The notes beneath the pieces were generated by a model. That model was not told the origin of the DNA and did no database searches. It saw only the letters and a list, made by a program, of their open reading frames with translations. From assembly GCA_014872785.1 (NCBI GenBank), contig WKFJ01000014.1:217422-281421 (forward strand): a DNA stretch of 64,000 nucleotides, read 5' to 3'. Position numbers and translations under genes: made by a program. Positions 46,501 through 56,533 of this stretch are shown piece after piece; the first letter of the stretch is position 1, and every line of letters starts with the position of its first letter. Origin of the DNA: Alteromonadaceae bacterium. Its GTDB lineage: Bacteria; Pseudomonadota; Gammaproteobacteria; Enterobacterales; Alteromonadaceae.

Positions 46501-47569
46501 TTTGGTATTTGGTGGCGGTTATGACGAAGACCAAGACAGTAAAACAATTCGCTCCGCAGACACCGTCGGAAACTCGGTGTTTATTGTCGACGCCGACACA
46601 GGAGCGCTGCTTTGGAGCGCGAGTAACGCTGATGCAGATTTGGTGTTAAACGATATGCAGTACAGCATCCCAGGACGTGTTTCAATTGTTGATAGGGAAG
46701 GCGATGGTGAGGCGGATCACATGTATGTGGTAGACATGGGCGGTCAAATATTCAGATTGGACGTTAATAATGGACAATCTGGCAGCGATTTAATCACTGG
46801 TGGATTGCTTGCGACCCTTGGAGGCGACGCTGAAGCCGAAAATCGACGTTTCTTTTACGGGGCAGATGTCGCTGAAATAAGCTTGGCGGACGAGCACTAT
46901 TATGCGGTGGCCGTGGGTAGTGGCTTTCGAGCGCATCCACTGGACGATGTTATTCAGGATAATTTTTACATGATCAAGGATACCGGGGTGTTTACATTGG
47001 ACAATGACGGTAACTTTAGTTTTCCTAGCACCGCATATACCCAAACGGATCTCTACAATGCGACCGCGCATTTACTTACCACATCAGACGATGAACAACG
47101 AGAGATTGAGGCGGCCTTGTTCGCAGAAAAACATGGCTGGTATATCGCGATGGGCGCTGGCGGCGAGAAAATTCTAGCGTCTCCGCTTATTCTCAATTAC
47201 CGACTCTTTTTTACTAGCTATTTGCCGGCTACTGCGAGTAATAGCGCCTGTGCACCGCCAACTGGAACGAGTCGCGCTTATTTGGTCGACTTAGTCACTG
47301 GCAATGCTGTGACCGACTTAGATAACGATGGTGTGCTTGAACATGCAGACAGGCAGGCCGATTTGAAACAAACGGGTATTGCCCCAGATACCAAAATTCT
47401 TATTGAAGATATCGTAAAGCCAGTTGTCTGCTTGGGCACTGAGTGCACAGAAATCGTAAATGATGGCGACCAGTGTGGTTCTGCCTTTGAATGTCTTGCA
47501 GAAAACCTCTATGGTAATTATGAGCGGTTACAGCGAAGTAGCTGGAAAACAGAAACAGAGCGAGAATAG
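43505..47569 (+). CDS. pilY1: Type IV pilus tip adhesin/assembly protein PilY1
   Basis: A 1354-residue exported protein (signal peptide FLISIMSAIFAMMVSIASFA). A von Willebrand A domain starts at residue ~45 with the MIDAS DTSGSM (residues 50-55). It is then interrupted by two related beta-rich modules at about residues 125-285 and 300-468. The VWA resumes with LTASGYTPIVDTLYEAALYY and IVLLSDGQANNN. The C-terminal half (from about 745) is the PilY1 beta-propeller, with a candidate calcium loop in DVKDDDGDGSS. PilY1 promotes pilus assembly, adhesion and surface sensing. The split VWA domain is unusual. Confidence 0.92.
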   Translation: MKLNKFLISIMSAIFAMMVSIASFADDLEIYLGVADSQVTYNPNVLFIMDTSGSMTNKDGGSETRMLRVQNALKAALSTATNVNAGLMRFSDWGGPVLYPIRDVDELVEPELVYSVADSADDAHESSGAVDLSNTEITLSNGTTTVYSGFRFQEVQIPQGATITSAKLKMVSNLSNIPATTIDIYGELVEDSSAFTAATNDISNRTRTSASGSWSTGNEFPLSGENVTSADFSSVIQEIVDQAGWCGGNDLNLILEASSAEAGSSRKLVSSDQGDGNSAQLIIEYDHATATGCIRGTHTYQVNSQSNNAEEKSDGYQSTGSELTFKPSSNAHIAIRFENVAIPQNATISNAYLEFTAYRDRSTSSSGFTISAANEANPGNFSSYTRYMLRDKAKTAGVTWSNIPSWTKNNTYQSPAITSVVQAIVNRGDWASGNAMMMIMSSITGNRGAYTYRGKPSGAARLVVEVQGNATPGSAATVRSHLLNKVDELTASGYTPIVDTLYEAALYYGGMDMQYGLARGTSSVSSTVRKNTRVSHRLSYTGQDPVRASGCTEDNLSDSDCVTEYIPTGATYISPVSDLQCQTNNHIVLLSDGQANNNHSVDEIEALLSANCTGSGGEECGLDLVKNISKASESAVGARVTTHTIGFAANSTANNFLNQLALQSGGGFYTADNSDDLVTAFQSIIKSVKDVNATFVSPGVAVNQLNRLTHRDELYFALFKPAEGTLWPGNLKKYKLNSDVIEDRNGLAAVDSSTGFFDENSQSFWSTVADGNDVREGGAASNLDTVRNVYYFDGAGSIITSGNRLHEDNSNITTTDLAVDSEADPTATREAVLQWARGIDVKDDDGDGSSVDARTQMGDPIHSQPVIVNYSLTDSAVLVATNHGFLHSIDPETGSENFAIIPKELLANLNDIYKDSSSYTHIYGLDGHMVLRETETSKILYVGMRRGGNNYYAFDITNKTAPSLLFTIDGGSGDFANLGQSWSRPTVTKIKMGSVSKDVLVFGGGYDEDQDSKTIRSADTVGNSVFIVDADTGALLWSASNADADLVLNDMQYSIPGRVSIVDREGDGEADHMYVVDMGGQIFRLDVNNGQSGSDLITGGLLATLGGDAEAENRRFFYGADVAEISLADEHYYAVAVGSGFRAHPLDDVIQDNFYMIKDTGVFTLDNDGNFSFPSTAYTQTDLYNATAHLLTTSDDEQREIEAALFAEKHGWYIAMGAGGEKILASPLILNYRLFFTSYLPATASNSACAPPTGTSRAYLVDLVTGNAVTDLDNDGVLEHADRQADLKQTGIAPDTKILIEDIVKPVVCLGTECTEIVNDGDQCGSAFECLAENLYGNYERLQRSSWKTETERE

Positions 47570-47585
47570 ACCACGAGGCAAAATC

Positions 47586-48065
47586 ATGGGTAAGAACATT
47601 TACGGTATTAAGCGAAATGGTTTTAGTTTAACCGAGCTTATGATCACGTTGGCGATTACCGGGATACTAGCAGCGGTTGCCTATCCCGTTTATACCGGAT
47701 TTATGTCGACAGGCGCTCGTGCAGCAGGACAAGCTGATTTAATGGCACTGGCCGCAGCAATGGAGCGTCATCGAGCAGCAAATTTCACCTATGCAGGAGC
47801 TGCATCTGGTGGCGGCAATACCGGCTCTCCGGCCATTTTCGCTACACACTCACCATCCTCCGAGCCAGAATCTAAAAAGCGCTATAACTTGGCGATTGAT
47901 TCAGTAGCCACCAACGGAATTAGTTATGTGATTTCCGCTACTCCTGTGTCGGGTACTATTCAAGAAGGAGACGGGAAGTTATTCTACTACAGTGACGGCC
48001 GCAAAGCGTGGGATCAGAATAACAATGGCTCTATCGCGTCTACTGAATACTGTTGGCAGTGTTAG
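47586..48065 (+). CDS. pilE: Type IV minor pilin PilE
   Basis: A 159-residue prepilin. The processing site and helix are NGFSLTELMITLAITGILAA, with Gly then Phe and Glu5. The C-terminus has a Cys pair around YCWQC. A start at ATG 47586, 16 bases after pilY1, gives the short leader expected of type IV pilins; the longer frame back to 47460 lies inside pilY1. It is the last gene of the pilVWXY1E unit. Confidence 0.88.
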   Translation: MGKNIYGIKRNGFSLTELMITLAITGILAAVAYPVYTGFMSTGARAAGQADLMALAAAMERHRAANFTYAGAASGGGNTGSPAIFATHSPSSEPESKKRYNLAIDSVATNGISYVISATPVSGTIQEGDGKLFYYSDGRKAWDQNNNGSIASTEYCWQC

Positions 48066-48163
48066 CATTTAAATGCTTATTCTTCGCCTAATGGTTGTTT
48101 TATCTTTGCTATTGATTCAATCTAGGTATTCTTAGTCATTATTTTCAGCCTACACAAACGAGT

Positions 48164-48403
48164 TTGTCCAGTAATATGCAAGACTTTTTGCAACACGCTT
48201 TTACTTCCCGTCAATTAAGAGTTTCTATTAAAACCGCTGTTATTGTTGGCTCGTTGCTTAACATCATCAATCAGTGGCAGGCGTTAGTTGGAGAAGTTGA
48301 TATCCAATGGATAAAACTGGGACTTACCTTTTTAGTCCCTTTTTGTGTCGCGACATACGCGGGAGCCAAAGCAAGTATGAGTTGTGCTGGTGGCGAGAGA
48401 TAA
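48164..48403 (+). CDS. nrtS: NrtS-like small membrane protein
   Basis: A 79-residue membrane protein with two helices. The pattern LRVSIKTAVIVGSLLNIINQ, then WIKLGLTFLVPFCVATYAGA matches NrtS, a small nitrate/nitrite transporter. The start is TTG 48164 or ATG 48176; neither has a strong ribosome binding site. It sits between pilE and the convergent fimT-like gene and near glnB, without nitrate reductase genes in the window. Confidence 0.75.
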   Translation: MSSNMQDFLQHAFTSRQLRVSIKTAVIVGSLLNIINQWQALVGEVDIQWIKLGLTFLVPFCVATYAGAKASMSCAGGER

Positions 48404-48433
48404 AAAACACTGAGCTGAACTGCCGCAGGATAA

Positions 48434-48994
48434 CTAACTACCGCAGGATAACGCATTACCTGAGTTGTCTTCATGCACACCGTCTCTGTTGCTATCCTCA
48501 CTTAATTTCACTCGACCTTGCAGGCTAATCGTTAGCGCTCGTGCGTATTTCGCTTCATTATCTTCGTGGCACAACAGCAAAGTTGCGGGACTTGCCACAG
48601 CGCCACTTGCTTGGAAGCTGATGGTGCCATTGGGACCTGTCAAATCGTTAGTGGCTATTATGTTCCCGGAACCTGCAAGCATTTCTTCGTCGCTACTGCG
48701 TTGACCGTTGCCGTCTAAATCAATAAACACCATTTTGCGGTCATTCCACTCGGTAGTGCAGGTTGAAAAATTTGTGGTTGGGCAGACGACCGCATCTATT
48801 TGTTCGTTTATGGCGGTGTGCCGTGCGAACTGAATAACAGCACTTAGCTCATTAATCTGGCCAATCATGCGATTGCGGATCAAAATCTCTCGCACAGATG
48901 GACCAACAGACATCAGTAAAATGCCAACGATGGCCAAGCCGATCATGATCTCTGTTAATGTAATTCCAAGCTCATGGTATTTATTACTATTCAT
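48434..48994 (-). CDS. fimT: FimT/GspH-type pseudopilin
   Basis: A 186-residue prepilin-like protein with the site and helix ELGITLTEIMIGLAIVGILL. The FimT/GspH body contains a QFARHTAINEQIDAVVCPT block and an FIDLDGNGQRSSDEE segment. FimT takes part in DNA uptake in competent relatives, and GspH-like proteins serve as minor pilins. It is unusual in being convergent with the pil operon instead of leading it. Confidence 0.82.
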   Translation of the reverse strand: MNSNKYHELGITLTEIMIGLAIVGILLMSVGPSVREILIRNRMIGQINELSAVIQFARHTAINEQIDAVVCPTTNFSTCTTEWNDRKMVFIDLDGNGQRSSDEEMLAGSGNIIATNDLTGPNGTISFQASGAVASPATLLLCHEDNEAKYARALTISLQGRVKLSEDSNRDGVHEDNSGNALSCGS

Positions 48995-49112
48995 ACCTCG
49001 TAATTATAACGAATAATACCGATTAAAGTTGCAGTTTCCCGAGAATATGGTTATCTCTCTATATATATACGAATAGATAAGCAGTTACAGTGGGCTTTTG
49101 ATTGCCAATTAA

Positions 49113-49487
<375 letters not shown>

Positions 49488-49535
49488 TTTAGTGCAAGAA
49501 CCGACATGTAATTATTCGGTTTCAAAGTTTTTAAT

Positions 49536-49574
49536 GCAAAAAGAGGTGTTTTTCTAATAAAACACCTCTTTTTG
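49536..49574. terminator. Strong hairpin terminator after glnB
   Basis: AAAAAGAGGTGTTTT and AAAACACCTCTTTTT form a long perfect stem with loop TCTAAT. It can end transcription in either direction. Confidence 0.92.
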
Positions 49575-49720
49575 CTAAAAATGTTAAATAAATTAACATA
49601 TTAGCTGGCGCTAAATACTAATTAACCGCGGTAATATTCGCCTAATCAACTAAATCGTGAACAATTTGCACAGGGAATGACCGCTTAAACGGAAATATCA
49701 TAAAAATTTAATAATTGCGC

Positions 49721-49748
49721 TTGCACGACCCGAATTGCTATGTATAAT
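49721..49748 (+). promoter_or_regulatory. Sigma-70 promoter of the tRNA-rimP operon
   Basis: A -35 box TTGCAC (49721-49726) and a consensus -10 box TATAAT (49743-49748) are separated by 16 bp. The region is AT-rich upstream. It drives the initiator tRNA and probably rimP-nusA-infB and beyond. Confidence 0.75.
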
Positions 49749-49838
49749 ACGCACCACGTTGAAGCAAGGACTAAAACGAAACGCTCAAAGCAATCGTTTT
49801 TTTCTCACCTAACTTGCTGATTTACGGAAGATTTCAGG

Positions 49839-49915
<77 letters not shown>

Positions 49916-49978
49916 AATTTGAAGCTTGGCTTACGAGGCAAACTTCAATAGAATATAAGGACTTGGGTCCATAACAAT

Positions 49979-50002
49979 AGCCCCGCTCGACCGGGGCTTT
50001 TT
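49979..50002 (+). terminator. Hairpin with T-run after the initiator tRNA
   Basis: AGCCCCG and CGGGGCT with loop CTCGAC, then TTTTT. It lies between the tRNA and rimP and may act as a partial terminator or attenuator setting the ratio of tRNA to mRNA. Confidence 0.8.
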
Positions 50003-50067
50003 GTTATCTCAATCCTATTGAATTTGGTCAGGGGCTTAAGCCCTTTTTTTATTTTTTGGAGACTGGT

Positions 50068-50529
50068 TTGTCGCAATTTATAGACCAACTAAACGCTATG
50101 TTAGAGCCCGCCGTTGAGGCCTTGGGCTTTGAATTGCTGGGTGTTGAATTTATCAGAGCTGGCAAGCATTCCACACTGCGCGTTTTTATTGATTCTGAAA
50201 ATGGTATCACTGTTGACGACTGTGCTGATGTGAGTCATCAAGTCAGCGCAGTACTTGATGTGGAAGATCCAATTAATACCGAATATAACCTGGAAGTCTC
50301 TTCTCCAGGAATGGATAGACCCTTATTTAAAGAACAGCACTACGCTGACTGCGTTGGAGAAACCGTGTCTGTTCGACTGCGTGTGCCTATGGGTAATCGC
50401 CGAAATTTCAAAGGCGAAGTACTACAAGTTGAGGCGGGCGTACTAACCGTTGCAGTAGATAACGAAAAGTTTGAACTGGCAATCGGAAACATAGAAAAAG
50501 GGAACTTAGTGCCTAATTTTAACGGCTAG
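50068..50529 (+). CDS. rimP: Ribosome maturation factor RimP
   Basis: A 153-residue factor for 30S subunit assembly. It has the conserved core [39 protein letters not shown] and [15 protein letters not shown]. The start is at TTG 50068, nine bases after GGAG, matching the E. coli N-terminus; an in-frame TTG at 50056 would place the ribosome site inside the gene. It is the first protein gene of the nusA-infB operon. Confidence 0.95.
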   Translation: MSQFIDQLNAMLEPAVEALGFELLGVEFIRAGKHSTLRVFIDSENGITVDDCADVSHQVSAVLDVEDPINTEYNLEVSSPGMDRPLFKEQHYADCVGETVSVRLRVPMGNRRNFKGEVLQVEAGVLTVAVDNEKFELAIGNIEKGNLVPNFNG

Positions 50530-50572
50530 GTCAAAGTAAAAGAACAACAAAATTCACAAAGGCAGCAAGGTA

Positions 50573-52066
50573 ATGAATAAAGAAATTTTGTTAGTCGCTG
50601 AAGCAGTATCAAATGAAAAGCAAGTACCAAGAGAGAAAATCTTCGAAGCACTTGAGTTTGCCATTGCGAGCGCAACTAAGAAGAAAAACGAAGGCGAAAT
50701 TGAAGTTCGCGTGAGCATCGATCGTGAAACTGGCGATTTTGACACGTTTAGACGTTGGTTAGTAATCGAAGACGATCAGCCTCAAGAGAACCCATACGCC
50801 GAAATTACCCTTGCTGCTGCACAAATCGACGAACCAGAAATCCAAGTGGGTGGTTTTGTTGAAGAGCAGATCGAGTCTATCAAATTTGACCGAATCACCA
50901 CGCAAACGGCAAAACAGGTAATCGTTCAGAAAGTTCGCGAAGCAGAGCGCGAACAAATGATTGAAGAATATCGCGATCGCGTTGGTGACCTCATTACGGG
51001 TGCGATTAAGAAAGTGAATCGCGATAACGTGATTATCGACCTAGGAAACAATGCTGAAGGTGTTATGTACCGCGAAGATATGCTGCCTCGTGAAACATTC
51101 CGCCCAGGTGACCGTATCCGAGGTTTGTTGTTTGACATACGTCCTGAAGCCAAAGGTGCTCAACTGTTCATCAGTAGAACGCACCCTGATATGTTAGTTG
51201 AGTTGTTCCGCATCGAAGTTCCTGAAATTGCAGAAGAAACATTAGAAGTTCGTTCTGCAGCACGTGACGCTGGTTCTAGAGCAAAAATTGCCGTTAAAAC
51301 TAACGATAAGCGACTAGACCCAGTCGGTGCTTGTGTAGGTATGCGTGGTTCACGTGTGCAAGCGGTATCGGGAGAACTCGGTGGTGAGCGTGTCGATATC
51401 GTTTTGTGGGATGAAAACCCTGCACAATACGTTATTAATGCGATGGCACCTGCGGAAGTTGCTTCAATCGTTGTTGATGAAGATGCGAATTCAATGGACG
51501 TTGCTGTAGAAAGCGACCAACTGGCACAGGCTATTGGTAAAAGCGGCCAGAACGTACGCTTGGCAAGCCAGTTAACCGGTTGGGAATTAAATGTAATGAC
51601 CACTGAAGACTTAGCATCTAAGCACGAAGAAGAAAATGCTGGAGTGTTGTCTGTATTCACCGAAGGTTTGGATATTGACGAAGACTTTGCAACGGTTCTT
51701 ATTGACGAAGGTTTCACTTCTTTAGAAGAGATTGCCTACGTTCCGGTAAATGAATTATTGGAAATAGAAGGCCTAGATGAAGACCTCGTTGAAGAACTGA
51801 GAAACCGCGCGAAAGCTGCCTTAACAACAAAGGCTCTCGCGACTGAAGAATCTCTAGAAAAATCAGAGCCCACTGAAGAGTTGCTTGCGCTAGAAGGCAT
51901 GGACAGGCACGTGGCATATATCCTCGCGAGTCGCGGTGTAACCGACTTAGAAGAGTTGGCCGAGCAAGGTGTCGACGACATTGCGGACATAGAGGAACTA
52001 GATGAAGAGCAAGCAGGAAAACTGATTATGGCTGCTCGTAACATCGTTTGGTTCAACGAAGAATAA
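50573..52066 (+). CDS. nusA: Transcription termination/antitermination factor NusA
   Basis: A 497-residue RNA polymerase-associated factor. Domains in order: N-terminal polymerase-binding domain (1 to ~130), S1 domain with [19 protein letters not shown], two KH domains (around [19 protein letters not shown] and [18 protein letters not shown]), then two acidic repeats in the last ~130 residues. It controls pausing, termination and antitermination. It is 43 bp after rimP. Confidence 0.97.
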   Translation: MNKEILLVAEAVSNEKQVPREKIFEALEFAIASATKKKNEGEIEVRVSIDRETGDFDTFRRWLVIEDDQPQENPYAEITLAAAQIDEPEIQVGGFVEEQIESIKFDRITTQTAKQVIVQKVREAEREQMIEEYRDRVGDLITGAIKKVNRDNVIIDLGNNAEGVMYREDMLPRETFRPGDRIRGLLFDIRPEAKGAQLFISRTHPDMLVELFRIEVPEIAEETLEVRSAARDAGSRAKIAVKTNDKRLDPVGACVGMRGSRVQAVSGELGGERVDIVLWDENPAQYVINAMAPAEVASIVVDEDANSMDVAVESDQLAQAIGKSGQNVRLASQLTGWELNVMTTEDLASKHEEENAGVLSVFTEGLDIDEDFATVLIDEGFTSLEEIAYVPVNELLEIEGLDEDLVEELRNRAKAALTTKALATEESLEKSEPTEELLALEGMDRHVAYILASRGVTDLEELAEQGVDDIADIEELDEEQAGKLIMAARNIVWFNEE

Positions 52067-52089
52067 CATCAGCAAAAGGAGCACTAATC

Positions 52090-54696
52090 ATGGCAGAAGT
52101 CCAGATAGAAAAGCTAGCAGCTGACATCGGTATTTCAATTGATAAGCTGTTGCAACAGTTTGCTGATGCGGGAATCACCAAAAGTCGCAGTGACATGGTT
52201 ACTGAGGCGGAAAAGGCGTCACTACTTGAGCATTTAAATAAGCAACACGGTGGTACAGGTAGTACCGCGCCGAAGAAAATGACTCTTCAGCGCAAAACCA
52301 CCAGTACGCTAACGGCGGGTAAATCACGCCAAGTTAAAGTAGAAGTGCGTAAAAAGCGTACTTATGTGAAGCGCGATCCTGAAGAAATTAAAGCAGCGGA
52401 AGAAGCCAAGCGTAAAGAAGCGGAAGAAGCTGCTCGTCGTGAAGCTGAAGAAAGAGCGCGTCGCGAAGAAGAAAGATTAAAAGCGGAAAAAGCGGCTGAA
52501 GAAGCACGTCGCAAGAAAGAAGAAGCTGAAAAAGCAGCGAAAGCAGCTAAAGCAGCTAAAGCGGCAGCTGAAGCAGACAGTCATCATCACGAAGAAAACC
52601 TGACTGACGAAGAAAAAGCGGAACGCGCGAAAGCACGCGAAGAAGCAGAAAAAATTCGCGCGCAGCAGGAAGAAGAAACTCAACGTAAATTGGAAGAAGA
52701 AGCTAAGAAAGCTGCTGACGAAGCGAAGCGTCTAGCGGAAGAAAACCGCAAGCGTTGGGAAGAAGAAGAAGAGCGTCGTAAGAAAGAAGAAGCTGCTGAA
52801 GTTCACTTGCACAGCAACCGCTATGCGCAAGAAGCCGAAGATCAAGAAGATATGGCACTAGAGCGCAACTCTGGTCGTCGTACTCGCAAGAAGAAAAAGG
52901 CAGCAGATAAGCTTAAGCAAGGCTTTAACAAGCCAGCGCAGCCAGTAGCACGTGTTGTTCGTTTAGGTGAAACTATCACCGTTGGTGAGCTTGCTAACCG
53001 TATGGCGAAAAAAGCAACGGAAGTTATCAAGGTAATGATGAAGCTAGGTGAGATGGTAACCATCAACCAGGTTCTTGATCGCGATACTGCCGTGTTAGTA
53101 CTTGAAGAAATGAAGCAGCAATACGAGCTTGTTAATGACAACGCGCTAGAAGATGAATTGTTGGCTAACACCAATGAAGGTGAAGAGGCAACAAGAGCGC
53201 CTGTTGTTACCATCATGGGTCACGTTGACCACGGTAAGACATCACTGCTTGATTACATTCGTCGTGCAAAGGTCGCAGAAGGCGAAGCGGGTGGTATTAC
53301 CCAGCACATTGGTGCATATAGCGTAGAGACAGACAACGGCCAATTGACATTCCTAGATACTCCTGGACACGCTGCATTTACTGCAATGCGTGCTCGTGGT
53401 GCGACAGCAACGGATATCGTTGTTTTGGTTGTTGCTGCTGATGACGGGGTAATGCCTCAGACCAAAGAAGCAGTACAACACTCTAAAGCAGCAGGCGTGC
53501 CGTTAATCGTGGCTGTTAATAAGATGGATAAAGAAACTGCGGATCCAGATCGCGTTAAGACTGAATTGTCGCAGGTTGAAGTTATTTCTGAAGAATGGGG
53601 CGGTGAGCACCAGTTTGTGAACGTTTCTGCCAAAACCGGTATGGGTGTTGATGAATTACTAGATGCCATCTTGTTGCAAGCAGAAGTTCTCGACTTAAAA
53701 GCCGTAGCTAATGGTGCGGCCAAAGGGATTGTCATTGAGTCACGTCTTGATAAAGGTCGTGGTCCGGTTGCCTCTGTATTGGTTCAACAAGGCCAACTAA
53801 ATGCAGGTGATATTCTTCTTTGTGGAAACGAATACGGTCGCGTAAGAGCGATGCGTGACGAGAATGGTAACGAAGTTAAGGCTGCAGGTCCGTCTAAGCC
53901 GGTGGAAATTCTTGGTTTGTCAGGTGTACCTAAAGCAGGTGAAGACGCCATGGTTGTGCCTGACGAGCGTAAAGCGCGTGAAGTTGCTAATAAGCGTCAC
54001 ACCAAACAGCGCGACCTTAAGCTGGCTAAGCAGCAAAAAGCGAAACTTGAAAACATGTTCGCGAACATGGAAGCTGGTGATATTAACGAACTTAACGTTG
54101 TGCTAAAAGCTGATGTACAAGGCTCTGTTGAGGCAATTTCTGATTCACTAACTAAGCTTTCAACCGACGAGGTACGCGTTAATATTATCGGTAGTGGCGT
54201 AGGTGGTATTACTGAAACTGATGCAACACTTGCTGCAGCTTCAAATGCTATCGTAGTTGGTTTTAACGTTCGTGCTGATTCGACAGCGAGAAAAGTGATT
54301 GAATCTGAAGATGTTGACTTGCGTTATTACAGCGTCATCTACGATTTGATTGACGAAGTTAAATCTGCCATGAGCGGTATGTTGGCACCAGAATTCAAGC
54401 AAGAAATTATTGGTCTTGCTGAAGTACGTGACGTGTTCAAGTCACCGAAATTGGGTGCGATTGCTGGTTGTATGGTTGTCGAAGGCATGGTTAAACGCAG
54501 TAACCCAATCCGTGTACTACGTGAAAACGTCGTTATCTACGAAGGTGAGTTAGAATCACTACGTCGTTTCAAAGACGATGTTGCTGAGGTTCGTAACGGC
54601 ATGGAATGTGGTATCGGTGTTAAGAACTACAATGATGTAAGAGTAGGCGACCAAATCGAAGTATTTGAAACGGTTGAAGTGAAGCGCGAACTATAA
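52090..54696 (+). CDS. infB: Translation initiation factor IF-2
   Basis: An 868-residue GTPase that brings initiator tRNA to the ribosome. An IF2 N-terminal domain ([18 protein letters not shown]) is followed by a long Ala/Glu/Lys/Arg-rich charged linker (residues ~95-280). The G domain has G1 [11 protein letters not shown] (about residue 376), G3 DTPGH and G4 NKMDK. Domains II-IV end with [20 protein letters not shown]. The start is taken at ATG 52090 after the conserved N-terminus; the frame is open to 52048 within the end of nusA. Confidence 0.97.
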   Translation: MAEVQIEKLAADIGISIDKLLQQFADAGITKSRSDMVTEAEKASLLEHLNKQHGGTGSTAPKKMTLQRKTTSTLTAGKSRQVKVEVRKKRTYVKRDPEEIKAAEEAKRKEAEEAARREAEERARREEERLKAEKAAEEARRKKEEAEKAAKAAKAAKAAAEADSHHHEENLTDEEKAERAKAREEAEKIRAQQEEETQRKLEEEAKKAADEAKRLAEENRKRWEEEEERRKKEEAAEVHLHSNRYAQEAEDQEDMALERNSGRRTRKKKKAADKLKQGFNKPAQPVARVVRLGETITVGELANRMAKKATEVIKVMMKLGEMVTINQVLDRDTAVLVLEEMKQQYELVNDNALEDELLANTNEGEEATRAPVVTIMGHVDHGKTSLLDYIRRAKVAEGEAGGITQHIGAYSVETDNGQLTFLDTPGHAAFTAMRARGATATDIVVLVVAADDGVMPQTKEAVQHSKAAGVPLIVAVNKMDKETADPDRVKTELSQVEVISEEWGGEHQFVNVSAKTGMGVDELLDAILLQAEVLDLKAVANGAAKGIVIESRLDKGRGPVASVLVQQGQLNAGDILLCGNEYGRVRAMRDENGNEVKAAGPSKPVEILGLSGVPKAGEDAMVVPDERKAREVANKRHTKQRDLKLAKQQKAKLENMFANMEAGDINELNVVLKADVQGSVEAISDSLTKLSTDEVRVNIIGSGVGGITETDATLAAASNAIVVGFNVRADSTARKVIESEDVDLRYYSVIYDLIDEVKSAMSGMLAPEFKQEIIGLAEVRDVFKSPKLGAIAGCMVVEGMVKRSNPIRVLRENVVIYEGELESLRRFKDDVAEVRNGMECGIGVKNYNDVRVGDQIEVFETVEVKREL

Positions 54697-54721
54697 GTTT
54701 GTTGCCACCAAAACTGTGATA

Positions 54722-54747
54722 AACGGGGGCTGATTAGCCCCTGTTTT
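54722..54747 (+). terminator. Hairpin between infB and rbfA
   Basis: GGGGGCT and AGCCCCT with loop GATT, then GTTTT. It is probably a partial terminator or an RNase-processing stem inside the operon. Confidence 0.6.
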
Positions 54748-54761
54748 GTATGGGGAATATT

Positions 54762-55175
54762 ATGGCGAAAGAGTTTTCAAGAACGGATAGAGGAGGCCAG
54801 CAATTGCATAAAGAAGTTGCCAGTATCCTGCAAAATGAATTTAAAAACAGAGACCCAAGGTTGGGGTTTGTGACCGTGTCTGGTGTCGATGTATCCAGAG
54901 ATTTAGCGCATGCGAAAGTATTCGTGACATTCTTTAATAGCGACGAGCAGAAAGTAAAAGAAGACCTGGGAATTTTGGACGAAAACAAAGGCTTTGTGCG
55001 TTCTTTGTTGGCCAAAAAAATGCGGATGCGCTCAGTACCTGCAATTAAGTTTATGCGAGACGTATCTATTACCGAAGGTATGCGCATTTCCAACTTAGTC
55101 ACTGAAACAGTGAATCAAGATATTCAAAAAGCGAATGACGCTGACCGTGATTTCGAAGGCGATGCTAAAGAGTAA
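54762..55175 (+). CDS. rbfA: Ribosome-binding factor A
   Basis: A 137-residue cold-shock ribosome assembly factor. The KH-like fold carries SRTDRGGQQLHKEVASIL, RDPRLGFVTVSGVDVSRDL, AKVFVTF and MRSVPAIKFMRDVSITEG. It starts at ATG 54762 behind GGGGAA. Its stop overlaps the truB start. Confidence 0.96.
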   Translation: MAKEFSRTDRGGQQLHKEVASILQNEFKNRDPRLGFVTVSGVDVSRDLAHAKVFVTFFNSDEQKVKEDLGILDENKGFVRSLLAKKMRMRSVPAIKFMRDVSITEGMRISNLVTETVNQDIQKANDADRDFEGDAKE

Positions 55176-56077
55176 TGGGGCGAAGGAAGAACGGACGTGC
55201 GCTTGATGGCGTTTTGTTGCTAAACAAGGCGTTAGGTGCATCTTCAAATAACGTACTGCAAAAAGGACGCTGGATATATAACGCAAACAAAGCTGGTCAT
55301 ACTGGTGCGTTAGACCCATTAGCGAGCGGTATGTTGCCAATTTGCTTTGGTAACGCAACTAAGTTTGCGCAATATTCTCTTGATGCAGACAAAACCTACG
55401 AAACAACGGCTACACTTGGTGTACGTACAACCACATCGGACGCTGACGGTGAAGTGGTGTCAGAGGACAATACACCGATTACTGAAGCTCAGTTTATTTC
55501 TGTATTAGAGGATTTTCGCGGTGATATAAAGCAAGTCCCGTCCATGTTTTCAGCACTCAAGCACGAAGGTAAACCGCTGTATTATTATGCACGCCAGGGC
55601 ATAGAAATTGACCGACCGGCACGACCCATTACCATATTTGAATTAACGGTTTTGCGTTTTGCATACCCGCATGTTGATTTGCGTGTGAAATGCAGTAAGG
55701 GGACTTATATACGTTCGTTAGTTGACGATATTGGCCAAGCGCTTGGTGTTGGTGCGTTTGTATCTAAATTGCACCGTACGGGGGTTTCCGGTTACGACGA
55801 TTTACCTATGTATTCGGTTGAACACTTAGAACCTCTGAAAACGGAATCGGATTTTTCTAACTTGGATGCATTGCTGTTACCAGTGGATCACCCCGTTGCG
55901 CACTTGCCAAAACTAAACTTGATTGAGTCTGATGAAGCTAAATTTGGCAATGGGCAAGCTTTAATGGGATACACAGGTCAGGACGCTGTGAGAGTATATG
56001 ATAGTAGCGGCACGAGTTTCCTCGGCGTAGCTGAATTTGACGGCAATAAGTTGCAACCAAAACGCCTGATCTCCTGA
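55175..56077 (+). CDS. truB: tRNA pseudouridine-55 synthase
   Basis: A 300-residue enzyme that makes pseudouridine 55 in tRNAs. The catalytic block is AGHTGALDPLASGMLP (Asp47), with ATLGVRTTTSDADGE and a conserved KCSKGTYIRSL. The C-terminal PUA-like domain is present. It starts on the last base of the rbfA stop (TAATG), so translation is coupled. Confidence 0.96.
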   Translation: MGRRKNGRALDGVLLLNKALGASSNNVLQKGRWIYNANKAGHTGALDPLASGMLPICFGNATKFAQYSLDADKTYETTATLGVRTTTSDADGEVVSEDNTPITEAQFISVLEDFRGDIKQVPSMFSALKHEGKPLYYYARQGIEIDRPARPITIFELTVLRFAYPHVDLRVKCSKGTYIRSLVDDIGQALGVGAFVSKLHRTGVSGYDDLPMYSVEHLEPLKTESDFSNLDALLLPVDHPVAHLPKLNLIESDEAKFGNGQALMGYTGQDAVRVYDSSGTSFLGVAEFDGNKLQPKRLIS

Positions 56078-56085
56078 GTTTTTTC

Positions 56086-56113
56086 TTGATCCTTTTTGTT
56101 GAAACTGTATAAT
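56086..56113 (+). promoter_or_regulatory. Sigma-70 promoter of rpsO
   Basis: TTGATC (56086-56091) and TATAAT (56108-56113) are 16 bp apart. They lie just after truB and about 65 bp before rpsO. Confidence 0.7.
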
Positions 56114-56177
56114 TCGCGCACTTTTTGGCTCGACTGAATTAGTGATCGGCGAGTCATTCATCAAATGGGAGAAAGTT

Positions 56178-56447
56178 ATGTCACTAAGTAAGCAAGAAAC
56201 AGCACAAATCGTAAGCGACTACGGTGTTAAAGAAGGTGATACTGGTTCACCAGAAGTACAAGTAGCTTTGTTGACTCACAACATCAACAAATTACAAGGT
56301 CACTTCGAGTCTCATAAGAAAGACCACCACTCTCGTCGCGGTTTGTTACGCATGGTTAGTCAACGTCGTAAGTTGCTTGACTACCTTAAAGGTAAAAACC
56401 AAGCTCGTTATAAAGACCTAATCGGTCGTCTTGGTTTGCGTCGCTAA
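56178..56447 (+). CDS. rpsO: Ribosomal protein S15
   Basis: An 89-residue 30S protein. It has the S15 signature [20 protein letters not shown], then [20 protein letters not shown] and a C-terminus RLGLRR. It starts at ATG 56178 behind GGGAGAAAG. In E. coli it is followed by pnp, and S15 represses itself through its leader. Here a terminator follows directly and there is no pnp. Confidence 0.97.
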   Translation: MSLSKQETAQIVSDYGVKEGDTGSPEVQVALLTHNINKLQGHFESHKKDHHSRRGLLRMVSQRRKLLDYLKGKNQARYKDLIGRLGLRR

Positions 56448-56460
56448 GCAAACTGTTTCA

Positions 56461-56488
56461 AAAAAACCGCCTTATCGGCGGTTTTTTT
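56461..56488. terminator. Terminator after rpsO
   Basis: AAAAAACCGCC and GGCGGTTTTTTT pair around TTATC. The symmetry lets it act for the convergent gene at 56534 as well. Confidence 0.93.
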
Positions 56489-56533
56489 ATATCTTAAATT
56501 CACTTGTTTATTGGCAACATGGCCTTTTTGCGA

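Noticed and set aside
52390..52800. Repeated GAAGAAGC-like sequence as a DNA repeat array
   Set aside because: It is the coding sequence of the low-complexity charged linker of IF-2, not a separate repeat or CRISPR.
52477..53735. Several minus-strand ORFs inside infB
   Set aside because: They are Ser/Phe-rich shadows of the repetitive Lys/Glu/Ala linker and G domain of IF-2.
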